From contig JBCCGI010000079.1 in the NCBI GenBank assembly GCA_039029355.1, positions 1 to 38,489 of the forward strand: DNA of 38,489 nucleotides, read 5' to 3'. Positions within the stretch are counted from its first letter, which is position 1. Every line of letters starts with the position of its first letter. The notes below the pieces were generated by a model, which did no database searches, was not told the DNA's origin, and saw only the letters and a list, made by a program, of their open reading frames with translations. The stretch comes from JBCCGI01 sp039029355. Its GTDB lineage: Bacteria > Planctomycetota > UBA1135 > GCA-002686595. Made by a program: the position numbers and the translations under genes. Of the stretch, positions 8,271 through 16,060 are shown one piece after another.

Positions 8271-9290
8271 ATGAAGACCTACGAGATCGTCGAGCTGCTG
8301 GGCGACGGAATCTCTCCCGAGCTGTCGGAGAGCGTTCACACCGTCGCGGAATCCCTGCCCTTCCGGATCGATTTCCACCCGGTCGACCTCTCGGTCGAGA
8401 ACCGGGCCAAGGTCGGCGCGTCGATCTACGACACCGCCGTCGAGGAGATGAAGGGCCTTCGCACGGCGATCAAGTACCCGACCGCCACGCAGAAGGAGAG
8501 CCCCAACCGGGTCCTCCGCGAGCGTTGCGACTTCGCGGTGATCCACCGCCCGGTCATGACCTTCCCGGGCGTGGAAAACAACTTCAAGCAGAGCCTCGAC
8601 GTCGATGTCGTGCGGATCGCGACCGGCGGCACCTACAGCGACCGCGGCATGCGGATCGGGGAGGAGTCCGCGGTATCGGTGCGCGTGATCGAGCGGCGCC
8701 CGAGCCGCCTGGCGGCGCGCTTCGCCTTCGACCTGGCGCGCGAGAAGAGCGTCAACGTCGTCTCGACCAGCAAATACACGATCCAGCGCGAGGCCGACGG
8801 GCTCTTCGAGGAGCAGGTCGAGGAGATCTCGCGCCGCTACCCGGAGGTTGAGTACCGCCGCGAGCTCTTCGACGCGCTGCTCGCCGGAGTGATCCTGCGG
8901 CCGCAGAACTACCGCGTCATCGTCTGCCCCAACGAGTACGGCGACTTCCTGTCCGACATGGCCTGCGGCCTGATCGGCTCGATCGGCCTGGGCGACAGCG
9001 CGTCGTTTGCCTTCGACGAGGACGGTGGCTGCACGCTGGCGATGTTCGACCCGGCGGGCGGAAGCGCGCCCGACATCGCCGGGCAGGGCGTCTGCAACCC
9101 GGCCGCGGCGCTACTCGCGTTCGGCTCGCTGCTGCGCCACATCGGGCAGCAAGAGGCCGGAAGCGCCCTGCGCGACGCGATCCGCGAGGCGATCGCCGAG
9201 GGCAAGAAGACGCGCGACATCGGCGGCGAGCTGAACACGCGCGAGTTCACGGCGGCGGTGGCCGAGCGGCTGACCGCCAGCGTCGGCTAG
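8271..9290 (+). CDS. Divergent isocitrate/isopropylmalate dehydrogenase-family protein
   Basis: The 339-residue protein belongs to the beta-hydroxyacid oxidative decarboxylase family (IDH/LeuB). The isocitrate-ligand positions of E. coli IDH are all present with correct spacing: Ser77, Asn79, Arg83, Arg93, Arg115, Tyr122, a Lys at 168, Asp201, Asp225 and Asp229 (YGDFLSD). Two conserved segments differ. The loop between Arg115 and Tyr122 is IATGGT instead of the usual ENTEG/ENSED-like sequence. The cofactor motif usually read as E-P-x-H-G-(S/T)-A-P is DPAGGSAP, with Gly at the His position. Substrate and cofactor are therefore uncertain. The start is the ATG at 8271 (MKTYEIVELL); an upstream in-frame extension of 11 codons lacks family similarity. 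The flippase gene follows after 10 nt. Confidence 0.8.
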   Translation: MKTYEIVELLGDGISPELSESVHTVAESLPFRIDFHPVDLSVENRAKVGASIYDTAVEEMKGLRTAIKYPTATQKESPNRVLRERCDFAVIHRPVMTFPGVENNFKQSLDVDVVRIATGGTYSDRGMRIGEESAVSVRVIERRPSRLAARFAFDLAREKSVNVVSTSKYTIQREADGLFEEQVEEISRRYPEVEYRRELFDALLAGVILRPQNYRVIVCPNEYGDFLSDMACGLIGSIGLGDSASFAFDEDGGCTLAMFDPAGGSAPDIAGQGVCNPAAALLAFGSLLRHIGQQEAGSALRDAIREAIAEGKKTRDIGGELNTREFTAAVAERLTASVG

Positions 9291-9300
9291 GGAGCTCCGG

Positions 9301-10632
9301 ATGGGCGGACCCGCCGGCCGCGACGCGGGCGAGACGGCCGCGGTGCCGCGGCGGGTGGTGAGCGGCACGGCGCTCTCGATCGTCGGGAGGCTGTGGGGCT
9401 CGCTCTGCACGATGGCGCTGCTCGCGCTCCTGTCGCGCCACCTCGACGGCGCGGAGTTCGGGCGCTTCACCTTCTACCTGGCCGCCTTCGCGCTGCTCGA
9501 CGCCTTCGTCGACTTCGGCACCGGCGCGGTGGCGGTGCAGCGCTCGGCGCACGACGGTTGGGCGCTGGTGGCGGTGCTGACGACGGCGCGCCGCATCCGC
9601 GCCGGGCTCGCGGCGCTCGGCCTGGTGTTCGTGCTCGCGCTGGCGCTCGGGCTGCGCGAGCCGGGGGCGTGGTGGATCGCGGCCGCGGCGGTGTATCCGT
9701 TCACGCACGTGCTCGAGCTGTCGGCGATCGTCTTCAAGAACCGCATCGCGCTGGGCGTGCCCGTGGCGGTGCGCGCCTTCGCGGCCACGGCGCGGCTGGC
9801 GGTCGCCGCCGGCCTCTGGCACTTCGGGGTGGCGAGCGCGGCGCCGTACCTCTTCGCAACTGCGGCGGCGAGCGCGCTGGCGAACGTCGCGCTGCACCGC
9901 GCGGCGCTCCCCCACCTGCCGAAGCCGACCATCCCGGTGCAGCCGGAGCGCGGCGTGCTGCGCGCGGCCTGGCCGCTCGGCATCGCGGGTGTCTGCCAGC
10001 AGGCCTACTTCCACGTCGACAACCTGTTCGTCCGCGGCTTCGAGGGGCTGGACGAGCTCGGCCGGTACAACGCCGGCGTGCGCCTGCTGAGCGTGCTGAT
10101 CCTGGTCGCGCAATTCGCTCCGGGCGTCGGCCTGCCGTGGCTCGCGCGGCGCGGGCGGGAGGGCGACCTCGGCGAGGCGACGGCGCGGCTCGGGCAGCCG
10201 CTGTTCGCGCTGGGCTGCCTGGGAGCCGGCGCGCTGCTCCCGTGGCGCGAGCCGCTCCTCGCGCTGCTCTTCGGCGAATCCTTCCGCGGCGGCGCGCCGG
10301 CGCTGGGCTGGCTGCTGGCCGGCGTCGCCGTCATCCACGGCGGCGCGCCGCTCCTGACCGGCGTCGTCGCCGCGGGCAGGACGCGGGCGGTGCTGGCCGT
10401 GGCCGCCGCGGGGCTGGCCTTCAACCTGGCCGGCAACGCCGTGCTGGTGCCGCTGCGCGGAGCCGAGGGAGCGGCGATCGCGACCTTCGGCACCGAGCTC
10501 CTCGTCGCTCTGGGCGCCCTGGCCGCGCTCGTCCGCGCGGGTCAGCGTCCGCTGGCGACGCGGCCCTGGGGCTGGCTCGCGGGTCCGCTGGGCTTCGGAG
10601 TCGCGGCCTGGGCCTCGTCGCTCTTCGCCTAG
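9301..10632 (+). CDS. Wzx-type polysaccharide/lipid flippase (MOP superfamily)
   Basis: The 443-residue protein is almost entirely hydrophobic helices, about a dozen, broken by short basic loops. It starts with the RVVSGTALSIVGRLWGSLCTM segment and has the LLSRHLDGAEFGRFTFYLA pattern ('L-x-R-x-L-x-x-x-E-F-G') typical of polysaccharide biosynthesis (Wzx/RfbX) flippases. The central VDNLFVRGFEGLDELGRYNAGVRL resembles the second-half repeat of this fold. It would flip lipid-linked oligosaccharides across the inner membrane. It lies 10 nt after the IDH-like gene, so the two are probably cotranscribed. Three glycosyltransferase genes lie 3 kb downstream, which fits an exopolysaccharide role (inference). 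Its TAG stop is part of the terminal inverted repeat of the element at 10629-10820. Confidence 0.85.
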   Translation: MGGPAGRDAGETAAVPRRVVSGTALSIVGRLWGSLCTMALLALLSRHLDGAEFGRFTFYLAAFALLDAFVDFGTGAVAVQRSAHDGWALVAVLTTARRIRAGLAALGLVFVLALALGLREPGAWWIAAAAVYPFTHVLELSAIVFKNRIALGVPVAVRAFAATARLAVAAGLWHFGVASAAPYLFATAAASALANVALHRAALPHLPKPTIPVQPERGVLRAAWPLGIAGVCQQAYFHVDNLFVRGFEGLDELGRYNAGVRLLSVLILVAQFAPGVGLPWLARRGREGDLGEATARLGQPLFALGCLGAGALLPWREPLLALLFGESFRGGAPALGWLLAGVAVIHGGAPLLTGVVAAGRTRAVLAVAAAGLAFNLAGNAVLVPLRGAEGAAIATFGTELLVALGALAALVRAGQRPLATRPWGWLAGPLGFGVAAWASSLFA

Positions 10633-10820
10633 GCCGCTTTCTTCACGAGACGGCTTGGCGGTGCGGTCCAACTCGGTCTGCGGGCCGCGGCCCCGCAGGC
10701 GACCCTGAACGGGTCGTCGAGGACGCCGGTGTCCGCAAAGTGCCGCCAGACGCCGAGTGGCCCGCGAGGCGGACCGCTTGGGCCGCAGCGGCGCGTCGGC
10801 TCGTGAAGATAGCGGCCTAG
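10629..10820. repeat. 0.19-kb element with near-perfect terminal inverted repeats (MITE-like or paired hairpin)
   Basis: The ends are CTAGGCCGCTTTCTTCACGAG (10629-10649) and, inverted, CTCGTGAAGATAGCGGCCTAG (10800-10820): 21 bp with one mismatch. Weaker inverted similarity continues inward, and the centre has a small stem CGACCC/GGGTCG (10700-10716). Bases 10643-10677 form copy B of the 35-bp repeat also found at 1528-1562. The CTAG at each end supplies the stop codons of the two convergent flanking genes. No transposase and no convincing target duplication are seen. Confidence 0.6.
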
Positions 10821-12043
10821 CCCGGCGGCGAGAGCAGCGGGTAGGTCAGCACGGTGGTCGAGGGGATCGGCGGGTAGCGCAGCTCGAAGCGGTAGCCGCG
10901 GAAGCCGTCCAGCTCCCACCCCTGGCTCGCGCACGCAAAGTCGACCATCTCGCGGTAGCGCGGAATGTGCTGGCTGGCCACGATCGGCGGGCGCCCCAAT
11001 TCCTGCAGCGGCTGGTGCAGCGGGATCTCGTAGCGACCGTGTCGAGAGACGGGGAAGGGCGGCTGCCCGTGCATGATGCTGAACGTGCGCAGCGCGGGCG
11101 CACCCTCGAAGGGCAGGTCGCGGTGCACGAGCAGGTCGAACACCACCGCCTCGGCCGGGGTGTAGAGCGATAGGAGGAACTCGGCGACGCCGTCCTCCTC
11201 GTCGCTGTGCGTGCTACCGAGCGCCTGCGTGCACCAGCCGAAGACCCAGTCGGACTCGGCGGTGTGGCCGACCGGCCCTTCGGTCAGCTCGAAGAGCGTG
11301 CCGTCCTCGCGCTCGATCGAGCGGACCTCGGGCAGCGACTCGGAGCAGAAATCGCGCAGGAGCGGGATGCCCGGCTCGCCCGACAGCGCGGCGCGGCGCA
11401 CGTTCGGCTCGTCGTCGGAGAAGCCCTGGGTGCGAAGCAGCGGCCACGCCGCGGTCGTGCGCAGGCGGCGGAAGCCGAGCAGTCCGCCCACGGCGATGAC
11501 GTCGACCATGCCGGGCTTCACGGCCGACGGCGCGATCATCTGCAGGCTGAAGCGCGCCCGGGCCTGGACGCCGAGGGTCGAGCTGTTGCCCTGGAACGCC
11601 AGCTTGCGCCCGGCGCTGAGCCGCGCGGGATCAGGCCGCTCGGCGGCCAGGCTGCCCAGCATCAGGGCGAGCGAGGCGCGATCGCCGGTGTGAAGCGACA
11701 CCATGCGGTCGAACTCGTCGACCGCGGCGCGGACGGCGTCGAGCTCGCGCTGGCCGGCACCGTGCTCGCGGAAGGCGGCGAGCACGAGGCGCATGCCGCC
11801 CTCGCCGGGGATGTGGGGCGCGGCGTCGATCGGGTCGGCGGCGCGCACGATCTTGTCGACCTTCCAGACCAGGTTCTTGTTGAGCCCCAGCGCGCGCGCC
11901 ATCGGGAGCGGACGCTTGGGGAGCCCCGGGACCGACGCGAGGAGCTCGGTGAGGGCCCCGCGCAGCCCCTGCACGGCCTGGCGGAAGTGGTCCGCGAAGA
12001 CCGGCATGGCCGGGGCGGTCGAGCGGGTGTTGGGGCGAGGCAT
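10817..12043 (-). CDS. Conserved-looking protein of unknown function with possible N-terminal helix-turn-helix
   Basis: The 408-residue soluble protein has no signal peptide or membrane segment. The chosen ATG encodes MPRPNTRSTA; the frame extends further but would run into the divergent secreted-protein gene at 12234. Residues about 40-66 (LPKRPLPMARALGLNKNLVW and on) look like a helix-turn-helix: small residues, a turn at Gly, then an Asn/Lys-rich recognition-like helix. The rest is mixed alpha/beta with no motif I recognise. A transcriptional regulator is possible but unproven. Its stop codon falls in the right arm of the inverted-repeat element, so the C-terminus could have been altered by that element. 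Confidence 0.6.
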   Translation of the reverse strand: MPRPNTRSTAPAMPVFADHFRQAVQGLRGALTELLASVPGLPKRPLPMARALGLNKNLVWKVDKIVRAADPIDAAPHIPGEGGMRLVLAAFREHGAGQRELDAVRAAVDEFDRMVSLHTGDRASLALMLGSLAAERPDPARLSAGRKLAFQGNSSTLGVQARARFSLQMIAPSAVKPGMVDVIAVGGLLGFRRLRTTAAWPLLRTQGFSDDEPNVRRAALSGEPGIPLLRDFCSESLPEVRSIEREDGTLFELTEGPVGHTAESDWVFGWCTQALGSTHSDEEDGVAEFLLSLYTPAEAVVFDLLVHRDLPFEGAPALRTFSIMHGQPPFPVSRHGRYEIPLHQPLQELGRPPIVASQHIPRYREMVDFACASQGWELDGFRGYRFELRYPPIPSTTVLTYPLLSPPG

Positions 12044-12233
12044 CGGGTCAGTTCCGCGGCGCGAAGACAGGCTACAGCAAGAGGTTAGGCCCTTGCGACG
12101 CTTTCGGAAAGACGCCCCACGGATTTCCCCAGGGAAACAGTTGCGGGCACCCTGAGCGCGTCTAGGCTGGCCCGATCGGCCTTCCGGGGAGCCCTCCTGC
12201 GTTTCCCTACCGCCCCGTCCGCTCACCAACCCC

Positions 12234-13649
12234 ATGAACCAAGTCAAGCACTCCCTCGTCGCACTCGGCGCCGGCCTCCTCGCCTCGGCCGCCAGCGGCC
12301 AGTCCTTCACCACCGTCGGCACCGGCGGTGCGGCGCGCGACTGGGCCGTGAACCAGGACAACATCCTGATCAGCGGCTCGCCCGACTACATCTACGTCGT
12401 CTCGACCGGCACCACCATCCCGATCGGCGTCGGCGGCGACTCGCCGGTCGCGCTCGCGGACAGCGGGCAGGTGCTGGGCGAGACGCCGGACCTCTCCGGC
12501 CCGGACACGTCGGGCATCTGGATCCCCGACGCCTGGACTTCGCTGGGCGGCATCGCGACCAGCGGCTGCCCCGACCTCTCTAGCCCCTACGACCTGTCGG
12601 ACGACGGCATGGTCGCGACGGGCCTCGGGTGGGAGGGCTGCAGCGGGCGCGCGTACAAGTGGACGCCTGGCACGGGCATGGTGGCGCTCGGCCAGATCGG
12701 CCCGAACAGCGCGCGCGGCAACGTCGTCTCCGGCGACGGCTCGACCATCGGCGGCTGGGATGAGGACGACACCGGCCCGCGCCGCGCGTCGATCTGGTAT
12801 TCCGACGGGACCGAGCTGCTGGTCAACGTGACCGGCACCAACCCGACCGGGATCGGCGAGGTCTGGGGCCTCTCGACCGACGGCTCGTGGGCCTGCGGTT
12901 CGAGTCAGTCCGGCGAGGGCCCGTTCCTCTACAGCCAGGCGACCGGCAACATCAACCTCGGCCTGCCGGGCCCGCTCGGCATCTTCGACGTGTCGCAGGC
13001 GAACGGCGTGTCGGACGACGGCAAGGTCGTAGTCGGCATCCAGGGCTCGGCCTTCGGCACGCCCCCGCGCGCGTTCATCTGGACCGCGACCGGCGGCATG
13101 CGCTGGCTCGACGAGTACCTGACCGACCTCGGCGTGACGCTCCCCGGGGGCGCGGGCCTCTCGAGCGCGGTCGAGGTGAGCCCCGACGGCACGAAGATCC
13201 TCGGCACTTACGACATGGGCCCGTTCAGCCCGCAGAACGCGTTCATCGCCGAGATCCCGGCGCAGCCGTCGTGGGAGCAGTACGGCACCGGCCTGGGCGG
13301 GGTGAACTCGCTCGACCTCGACGGCGGCGGCACCACCGCCGTCGGCGGCGTCTTCGACGCGACGACGTCTGGCATCACCTTCACGGCGACCTTCTCGGCG
13401 ACCGGGCTTTCCGCCGCGCAGTCCTCCTTCCCCCTGTTCGGCGGCACGGGTCTGATCAACCCGGGGCAGCTGTTCGCGACCGTGACCGGCTCGCCCGGCG
13501 GCACCGGGAGCGTGACCAACAACATCCCGATCCCCAGCGACCCCGACCTCTTCGGACTCACGGTCTACCTGCAGTCGCTGACCGACGATCTGTCGCAGCC
13601 GCAGCTCTTCGCGTTGTCGAACGGGCTAGCGGTCACGATCTGCCTTTAG
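12234..13649 (+). CDS. Secreted HAF-type repeat protein
   Basis: The 471-residue protein starts with a signal peptide (MNQVKHSLVALGAGLLASAASG, predicted cut after the Ala-Ser-Gly region). It then has several repeats of the 'extracellular HAF' kind: 'A-x-x-W-(T/S)-x-x-x-G-M-x-x-L-G' followed by 'S-x-D-G-x-x-x-x-G'. Examples are YKWTPGTGMVALGQIG, VVSGDGSTIGGWDED, GVSDDGKVVVGIQG and FIWTATGGMRWLDEYL. Such repeats form beta-propellers in secreted or outer-membrane proteins. The last 130 residues are Gly/Thr/Ser-rich with no recognised sorting signal. The gene is divergent from the unknown gene at 10817-12043 across 190 bp and is followed by two hairpins. Confidence 0.8.
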   Translation: MNQVKHSLVALGAGLLASAASGQSFTTVGTGGAARDWAVNQDNILISGSPDYIYVVSTGTTIPIGVGGDSPVALADSGQVLGETPDLSGPDTSGIWIPDAWTSLGGIATSGCPDLSSPYDLSDDGMVATGLGWEGCSGRAYKWTPGTGMVALGQIGPNSARGNVVSGDGSTIGGWDEDDTGPRRASIWYSDGTELLVNVTGTNPTGIGEVWGLSTDGSWACGSSQSGEGPFLYSQATGNINLGLPGPLGIFDVSQANGVSDDGKVVVGIQGSAFGTPPRAFIWTATGGMRWLDEYLTDLGVTLPGGAGLSSAVEVSPDGTKILGTYDMGPFSPQNAFIAEIPAQPSWEQYGTGLGGVNSLDLDGGGTTAVGGVFDATTSGITFTATFSATGLSAAQSSFPLFGGTGLINPGQLFATVTGSPGGTGSVTNNIPIPSDPDLFGLTVYLQSLTDDLSQPQLFALSNGLAVTICL

Positions 13650-13690
13650 CAGCCCGTTGAAGAGCTCTCTGCCCTCAGAGACGGACTGCT
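13648..13690 (+). repeat. Inverted repeat directly at the HAF gene stop codon
   Basis: The arms AGCAGCCCGT (13648-13657) and ACGGACTGCT (13681-13690) pair with one mismatch. Between them is an inner CTCTG/CAGAG stem. The left arm overlaps the TAG stop. AGCAGCCCGTTGAA-like sequences also look like inverted-repeat ends of small mobile elements, but no such element can be shown here. Confidence 0.5.
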
Positions 13691-13710
13691 AGGCGCGGGT
13701 AGCAACTCGG

Positions 13711-13752
13711 AGCGGGGAGGCGGGCACGAGCCCGTCTCTCCGCTCTTTCGTT
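13711..13752 (+). terminator. Probable terminator after the HAF protein gene
   Basis: A 15-bp stem with G-U pairs (13711-13725 with 13730-13744) has an ACGA loop and is followed by a pyrimidine-rich CTTTCGTTTC tract. It lies about 60 nt before the glycosyltransferase start, so it separates the two transcription units. Confidence 0.65.
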
Positions 13753-13805
13753 TCGGCCGCAGCGGTGCTCGCGGAGAGAGAGCGATGCGGTAGCGTACGG
13801 GCCCT

Positions 13806-14954
13806 ATGCGCGTCGGCATCGACTACCGCCCCGCCCTCGTGAACCGCGAGGGCATCGGCCGCTACACCCGTGAGCTCGTGCGGGGGATGGTCGAGCTCCG
13901 CTTCGACGGCAACCTCGGGCTCTTCGGCTACACGCTGGCCGGCGCGCGGGCCTCGCGCGACGAGCTGGGCATCGCGGAGTCGCGCGCCGAGCTCCTGCGG
14001 CTGCGCTTCCCGAACAAGCTGCTGCCCTGGCTCCTGCAGCGGCTCGGCAAGGGCGTCGACGACCTCGTCGGCGGCGCGAACGTGTACCACCACACCCAGT
14101 ACAACCTGCTGCCGGTGCGGCAGGCGGCCGAGGTGGTCACGCTGCACGACTGCATCTACATGCTCGACGCGGGCTACATGGAGCGCGAGACCGCCGAGCG
14201 CATGACCGCCGCCGCCCGCGACGCCGCGCAGCGTGCGCGCCGCATCCTGGTGCCCAGCGAGTACGTCGGCGCCGAGGTCGTGATGAAGCTCGGCATCTGG
14301 CCGAACAAGGTCTCGGTGACCGGCCTCGGCTGCGACCACGTGGCGCGCGCGCTGCCGCCCGAGGTCCCGGCGGTGAAGGAGCCCTACATCCTGACCGTCT
14401 CGCGCGTCGACCCGCGCAAGAACCACCTGCGCATGCTCGAAGCCTTCGAGGCCCTCGTGCGCGAGGGCCTCCCCCACCGCTGGGTGATCGCCGGCCCGCC
14501 GGGCTGGAACGTCGAGGTCTTCGAGCGCGCCCTCGCCGACTCGCCCGCACGCGACCGCGTCGAGTGGCGCCGCTTCGTCGCCGAGGAGGAGCTCCCGTTG
14601 CTCTACGCCCAGGCCGACCTCTTCCTGTTCGCAAGCCTGAACGAGGGCTTCGGGCTGCCGCCGCTGGAGGCGATGGCGGCCGGCACGGCGGTGGTGACGA
14701 GCTGCGTGACGTCGCTGCCCGAGGTCTGTGGCGACGCGGCCTGGCTGGTCGAGCCCACCGAGTCGGAGCGCATCTTCGAAGCCGCGCGGCGCCTGTTGAC
14801 CGAGCGCGAGCTGCTCGAGGACCAGGTGATCCGCGGCCGCGCCCAGGCGCGCAAGTTCACCTGGCGCGAGACCGCGAAGCACACGATGATCGCCTACCAG
14901 CGCGCGACCGAGCCGGAAGAGGACGACGCGCCGCAGCTGCGGCGGTCGCTCTAG
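13806..14954 (+). CDS. Glycosyltransferase family 4 (GT-B fold)
   Basis: The 382-residue protein has the two Rossmann-like halves of GT4 enzymes. The N-terminal half starts MRVGIDYRPALVNREGIGRY with the Gly-Ile-Gly-Arg acceptor loop, and contains the VVTLHDCIYM segment. The C-terminal half starts at PYILTVSRVDPRKNHLRML. The E-x7-E signature is EGFGLPPLE in SLNEGFGLPPLEAMAAGT, which binds the nucleotide-sugar donor. It would add a hexose, often mannose or glucose, to a lipid-linked or exported glycan; the sugar is not readable. Its TAG overlaps the stop of the convergent glycosyltransferase gene in a shared CTAG. Together with the next two genes and the flippase it fits polysaccharide assembly. 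Confidence 0.9.
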   Translation: MRVGIDYRPALVNREGIGRYTRELVRGMVELRFDGNLGLFGYTLAGARASRDELGIAESRAELLRLRFPNKLLPWLLQRLGKGVDDLVGGANVYHHTQYNLLPVRQAAEVVTLHDCIYMLDAGYMERETAERMTAAARDAAQRARRILVPSEYVGAEVVMKLGIWPNKVSVTGLGCDHVARALPPEVPAVKEPYILTVSRVDPRKNHLRMLEAFEALVREGLPHRWVIAGPPGWNVEVFERALADSPARDRVEWRRFVAEEELPLLYAQADLFLFASLNEGFGLPPLEAMAAGTAVVTSCVTSLPEVCGDAAWLVEPTESERIFEAARRLLTERELLEDQVIRGRAQARKFTWRETAKHTMIAYQRATEPEEDDAPQLRRSL

Positions 14955-16060
14955 TTGCGCGGCGACGCCGCCTCGGTCCAGGCCTCGACCAGCCGCACCG
15001 CGGAGTCCTCCCACCCGAAGCCCTGCGCGTGCTCCCGCTCGCGCGCAAGCTCGGCCGCGTCGCGCGCGAGCGCAGCGCGCACGGCGCGCACACACCCCGC
15101 CACATCGTCCGGCGCAAAGCGCGGCGCATCCGGCCCGGCGACCTCGGGCAGCGCGCCGGCGTCGGCGATCGCCAGCGGGCACAGCGCCCGCTGCGCCTCC
15201 GGCACGGCCAGGCCGAAGCCCTCGACGTGGCTCGGCACGACCACGCAGGCGGCGGTGGCGTAGAGGCGCGGAAGGTCGGCCTCGTCGAACGCGCCCAGGA
15301 AGCGGACGCGCGCGTGCACGTCCAGCTCCTTCGCGAACGCCTCCAACCGCTCGCGCTCGCCCGGCTTGGCGGCGCCGGCGAGCACGAGGCCCGGGAGCTC
15401 GGCGTCCGCCGCGAGGGCGCGCAGCAGGAGCTCGACGTTCTTGCGCGGCTCCAGGTGGCCTACGTGCAGCAGCGGTGCACCCGGGCCCGCGTTGCGCGGG
15501 AGCGGCTCGAAGTGGTCGGCGCCGTTGGGCACGACCGTGACGCGCTCGGTGGGCAGCGGGAAGCGCCCGACCAACTGCTCGCGCACGGTCTCGCTGACCG
15601 TCAGGACGCGCGCTGCTCCGCGGACGGCCGCGCCGAGCACGGGCCCGGCGATCAGGCGTCGCGCGAACGGTGCGCCGCGCAGCAGCAGCGCGCGCAGGTC
15701 GTGCACGGTCAGCGTGTAGGCCAGGGGCAGAGATCGCGGCACCGGCAGGTGCGCGGTGTGGACCAGGTCGTAGGCGCGCCCCGCCGCAGCCGCCGCAGCC
15801 GCCGCGTCGCGCAGCGCCTGCCCCTCGCGCAGCACGCGGGGCAGCGGCGGGCCGGGCGGGACGGCGCTCGGCACGCGGCGGGCCTCCGGCGGCAGGTCGA
15901 AGGCGATCGGCCGGCTGCCTTCGAGCACGTCGAGGGCGCCTCCGCGCTCGGCCAGGAGCCGCGCCGCGCGCGGCAGGAGCTCGGCGTTGTGGCGCCGCAC
16001 GCCCCCCATCGGCTGCCCCAGCACGACGCCCGAGACGAGCACGCGCGGGGCGCGCGTCAC
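14951..16060 (-). CDS. Glycosyltransferase family 4
   Basis: The 369-residue GT-B protein starts at a GTG that overlaps the upstream gene's stop (GTGA), giving MTRAPRVLVSGVVLGQPMGG; the family N-terminus and the overlap both favour this start. The acceptor-side loop GQPMGGVRRHNAEL and the segment LAYTLTVHDLRALL are typical. The donor half starts at LLHVGHLEPRKNVELLLRAL, and the E-x7-E motif is EGFGLAVPE. It lacks membrane segments, so it is a cytosolic or peripheral enzyme. It is cotranscribed with and translationally coupled to the glycosyltransferase at 16057-17097. The two are likely to act in sequence on the same glycan (inference). Confidence 0.9.
   Translation of the reverse strand: MTRAPRVLVSGVVLGQPMGGVRRHNAELLPRAARLLAERGGALDVLEGSRPIAFDLPPEARRVPSAVPPGPPLPRVLREGQALRDAAAAAAAAGRAYDLVHTAHLPVPRSLPLAYTLTVHDLRALLLRGAPFARRLIAGPVLGAAVRGAARVLTVSETVREQLVGRFPLPTERVTVVPNGADHFEPLPRNAGPGAPLLHVGHLEPRKNVELLLRALAADAELPGLVLAGAAKPGERERLEAFAKELDVHARVRFLGAFDEADLPRLYATAACVVVPSHVEGFGLAVPEAQRALCPLAIADAGALPEVAGPDAPRFAPDDVAGCVRAVRAALARDAAELAREREHAQGFGWEDSAVRLVEAWTEAASPRN

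Noticed and set aside
6721..8274. 517-residue plus-strand open frame
   Set aside because: It is the shadow of the secreted-protein gene with a signal peptide on the opposite strand; composition is His/Arg/Val-rich noise.
9247..10671. 474-residue minus-strand open frame
   Set aside because: It is the antisense shadow of the flippase gene.
13689..15182. 497-residue minus-strand open frame
   Set aside because: It is the antisense shadow of a glycosyltransferase gene with the E-x7-E motif.
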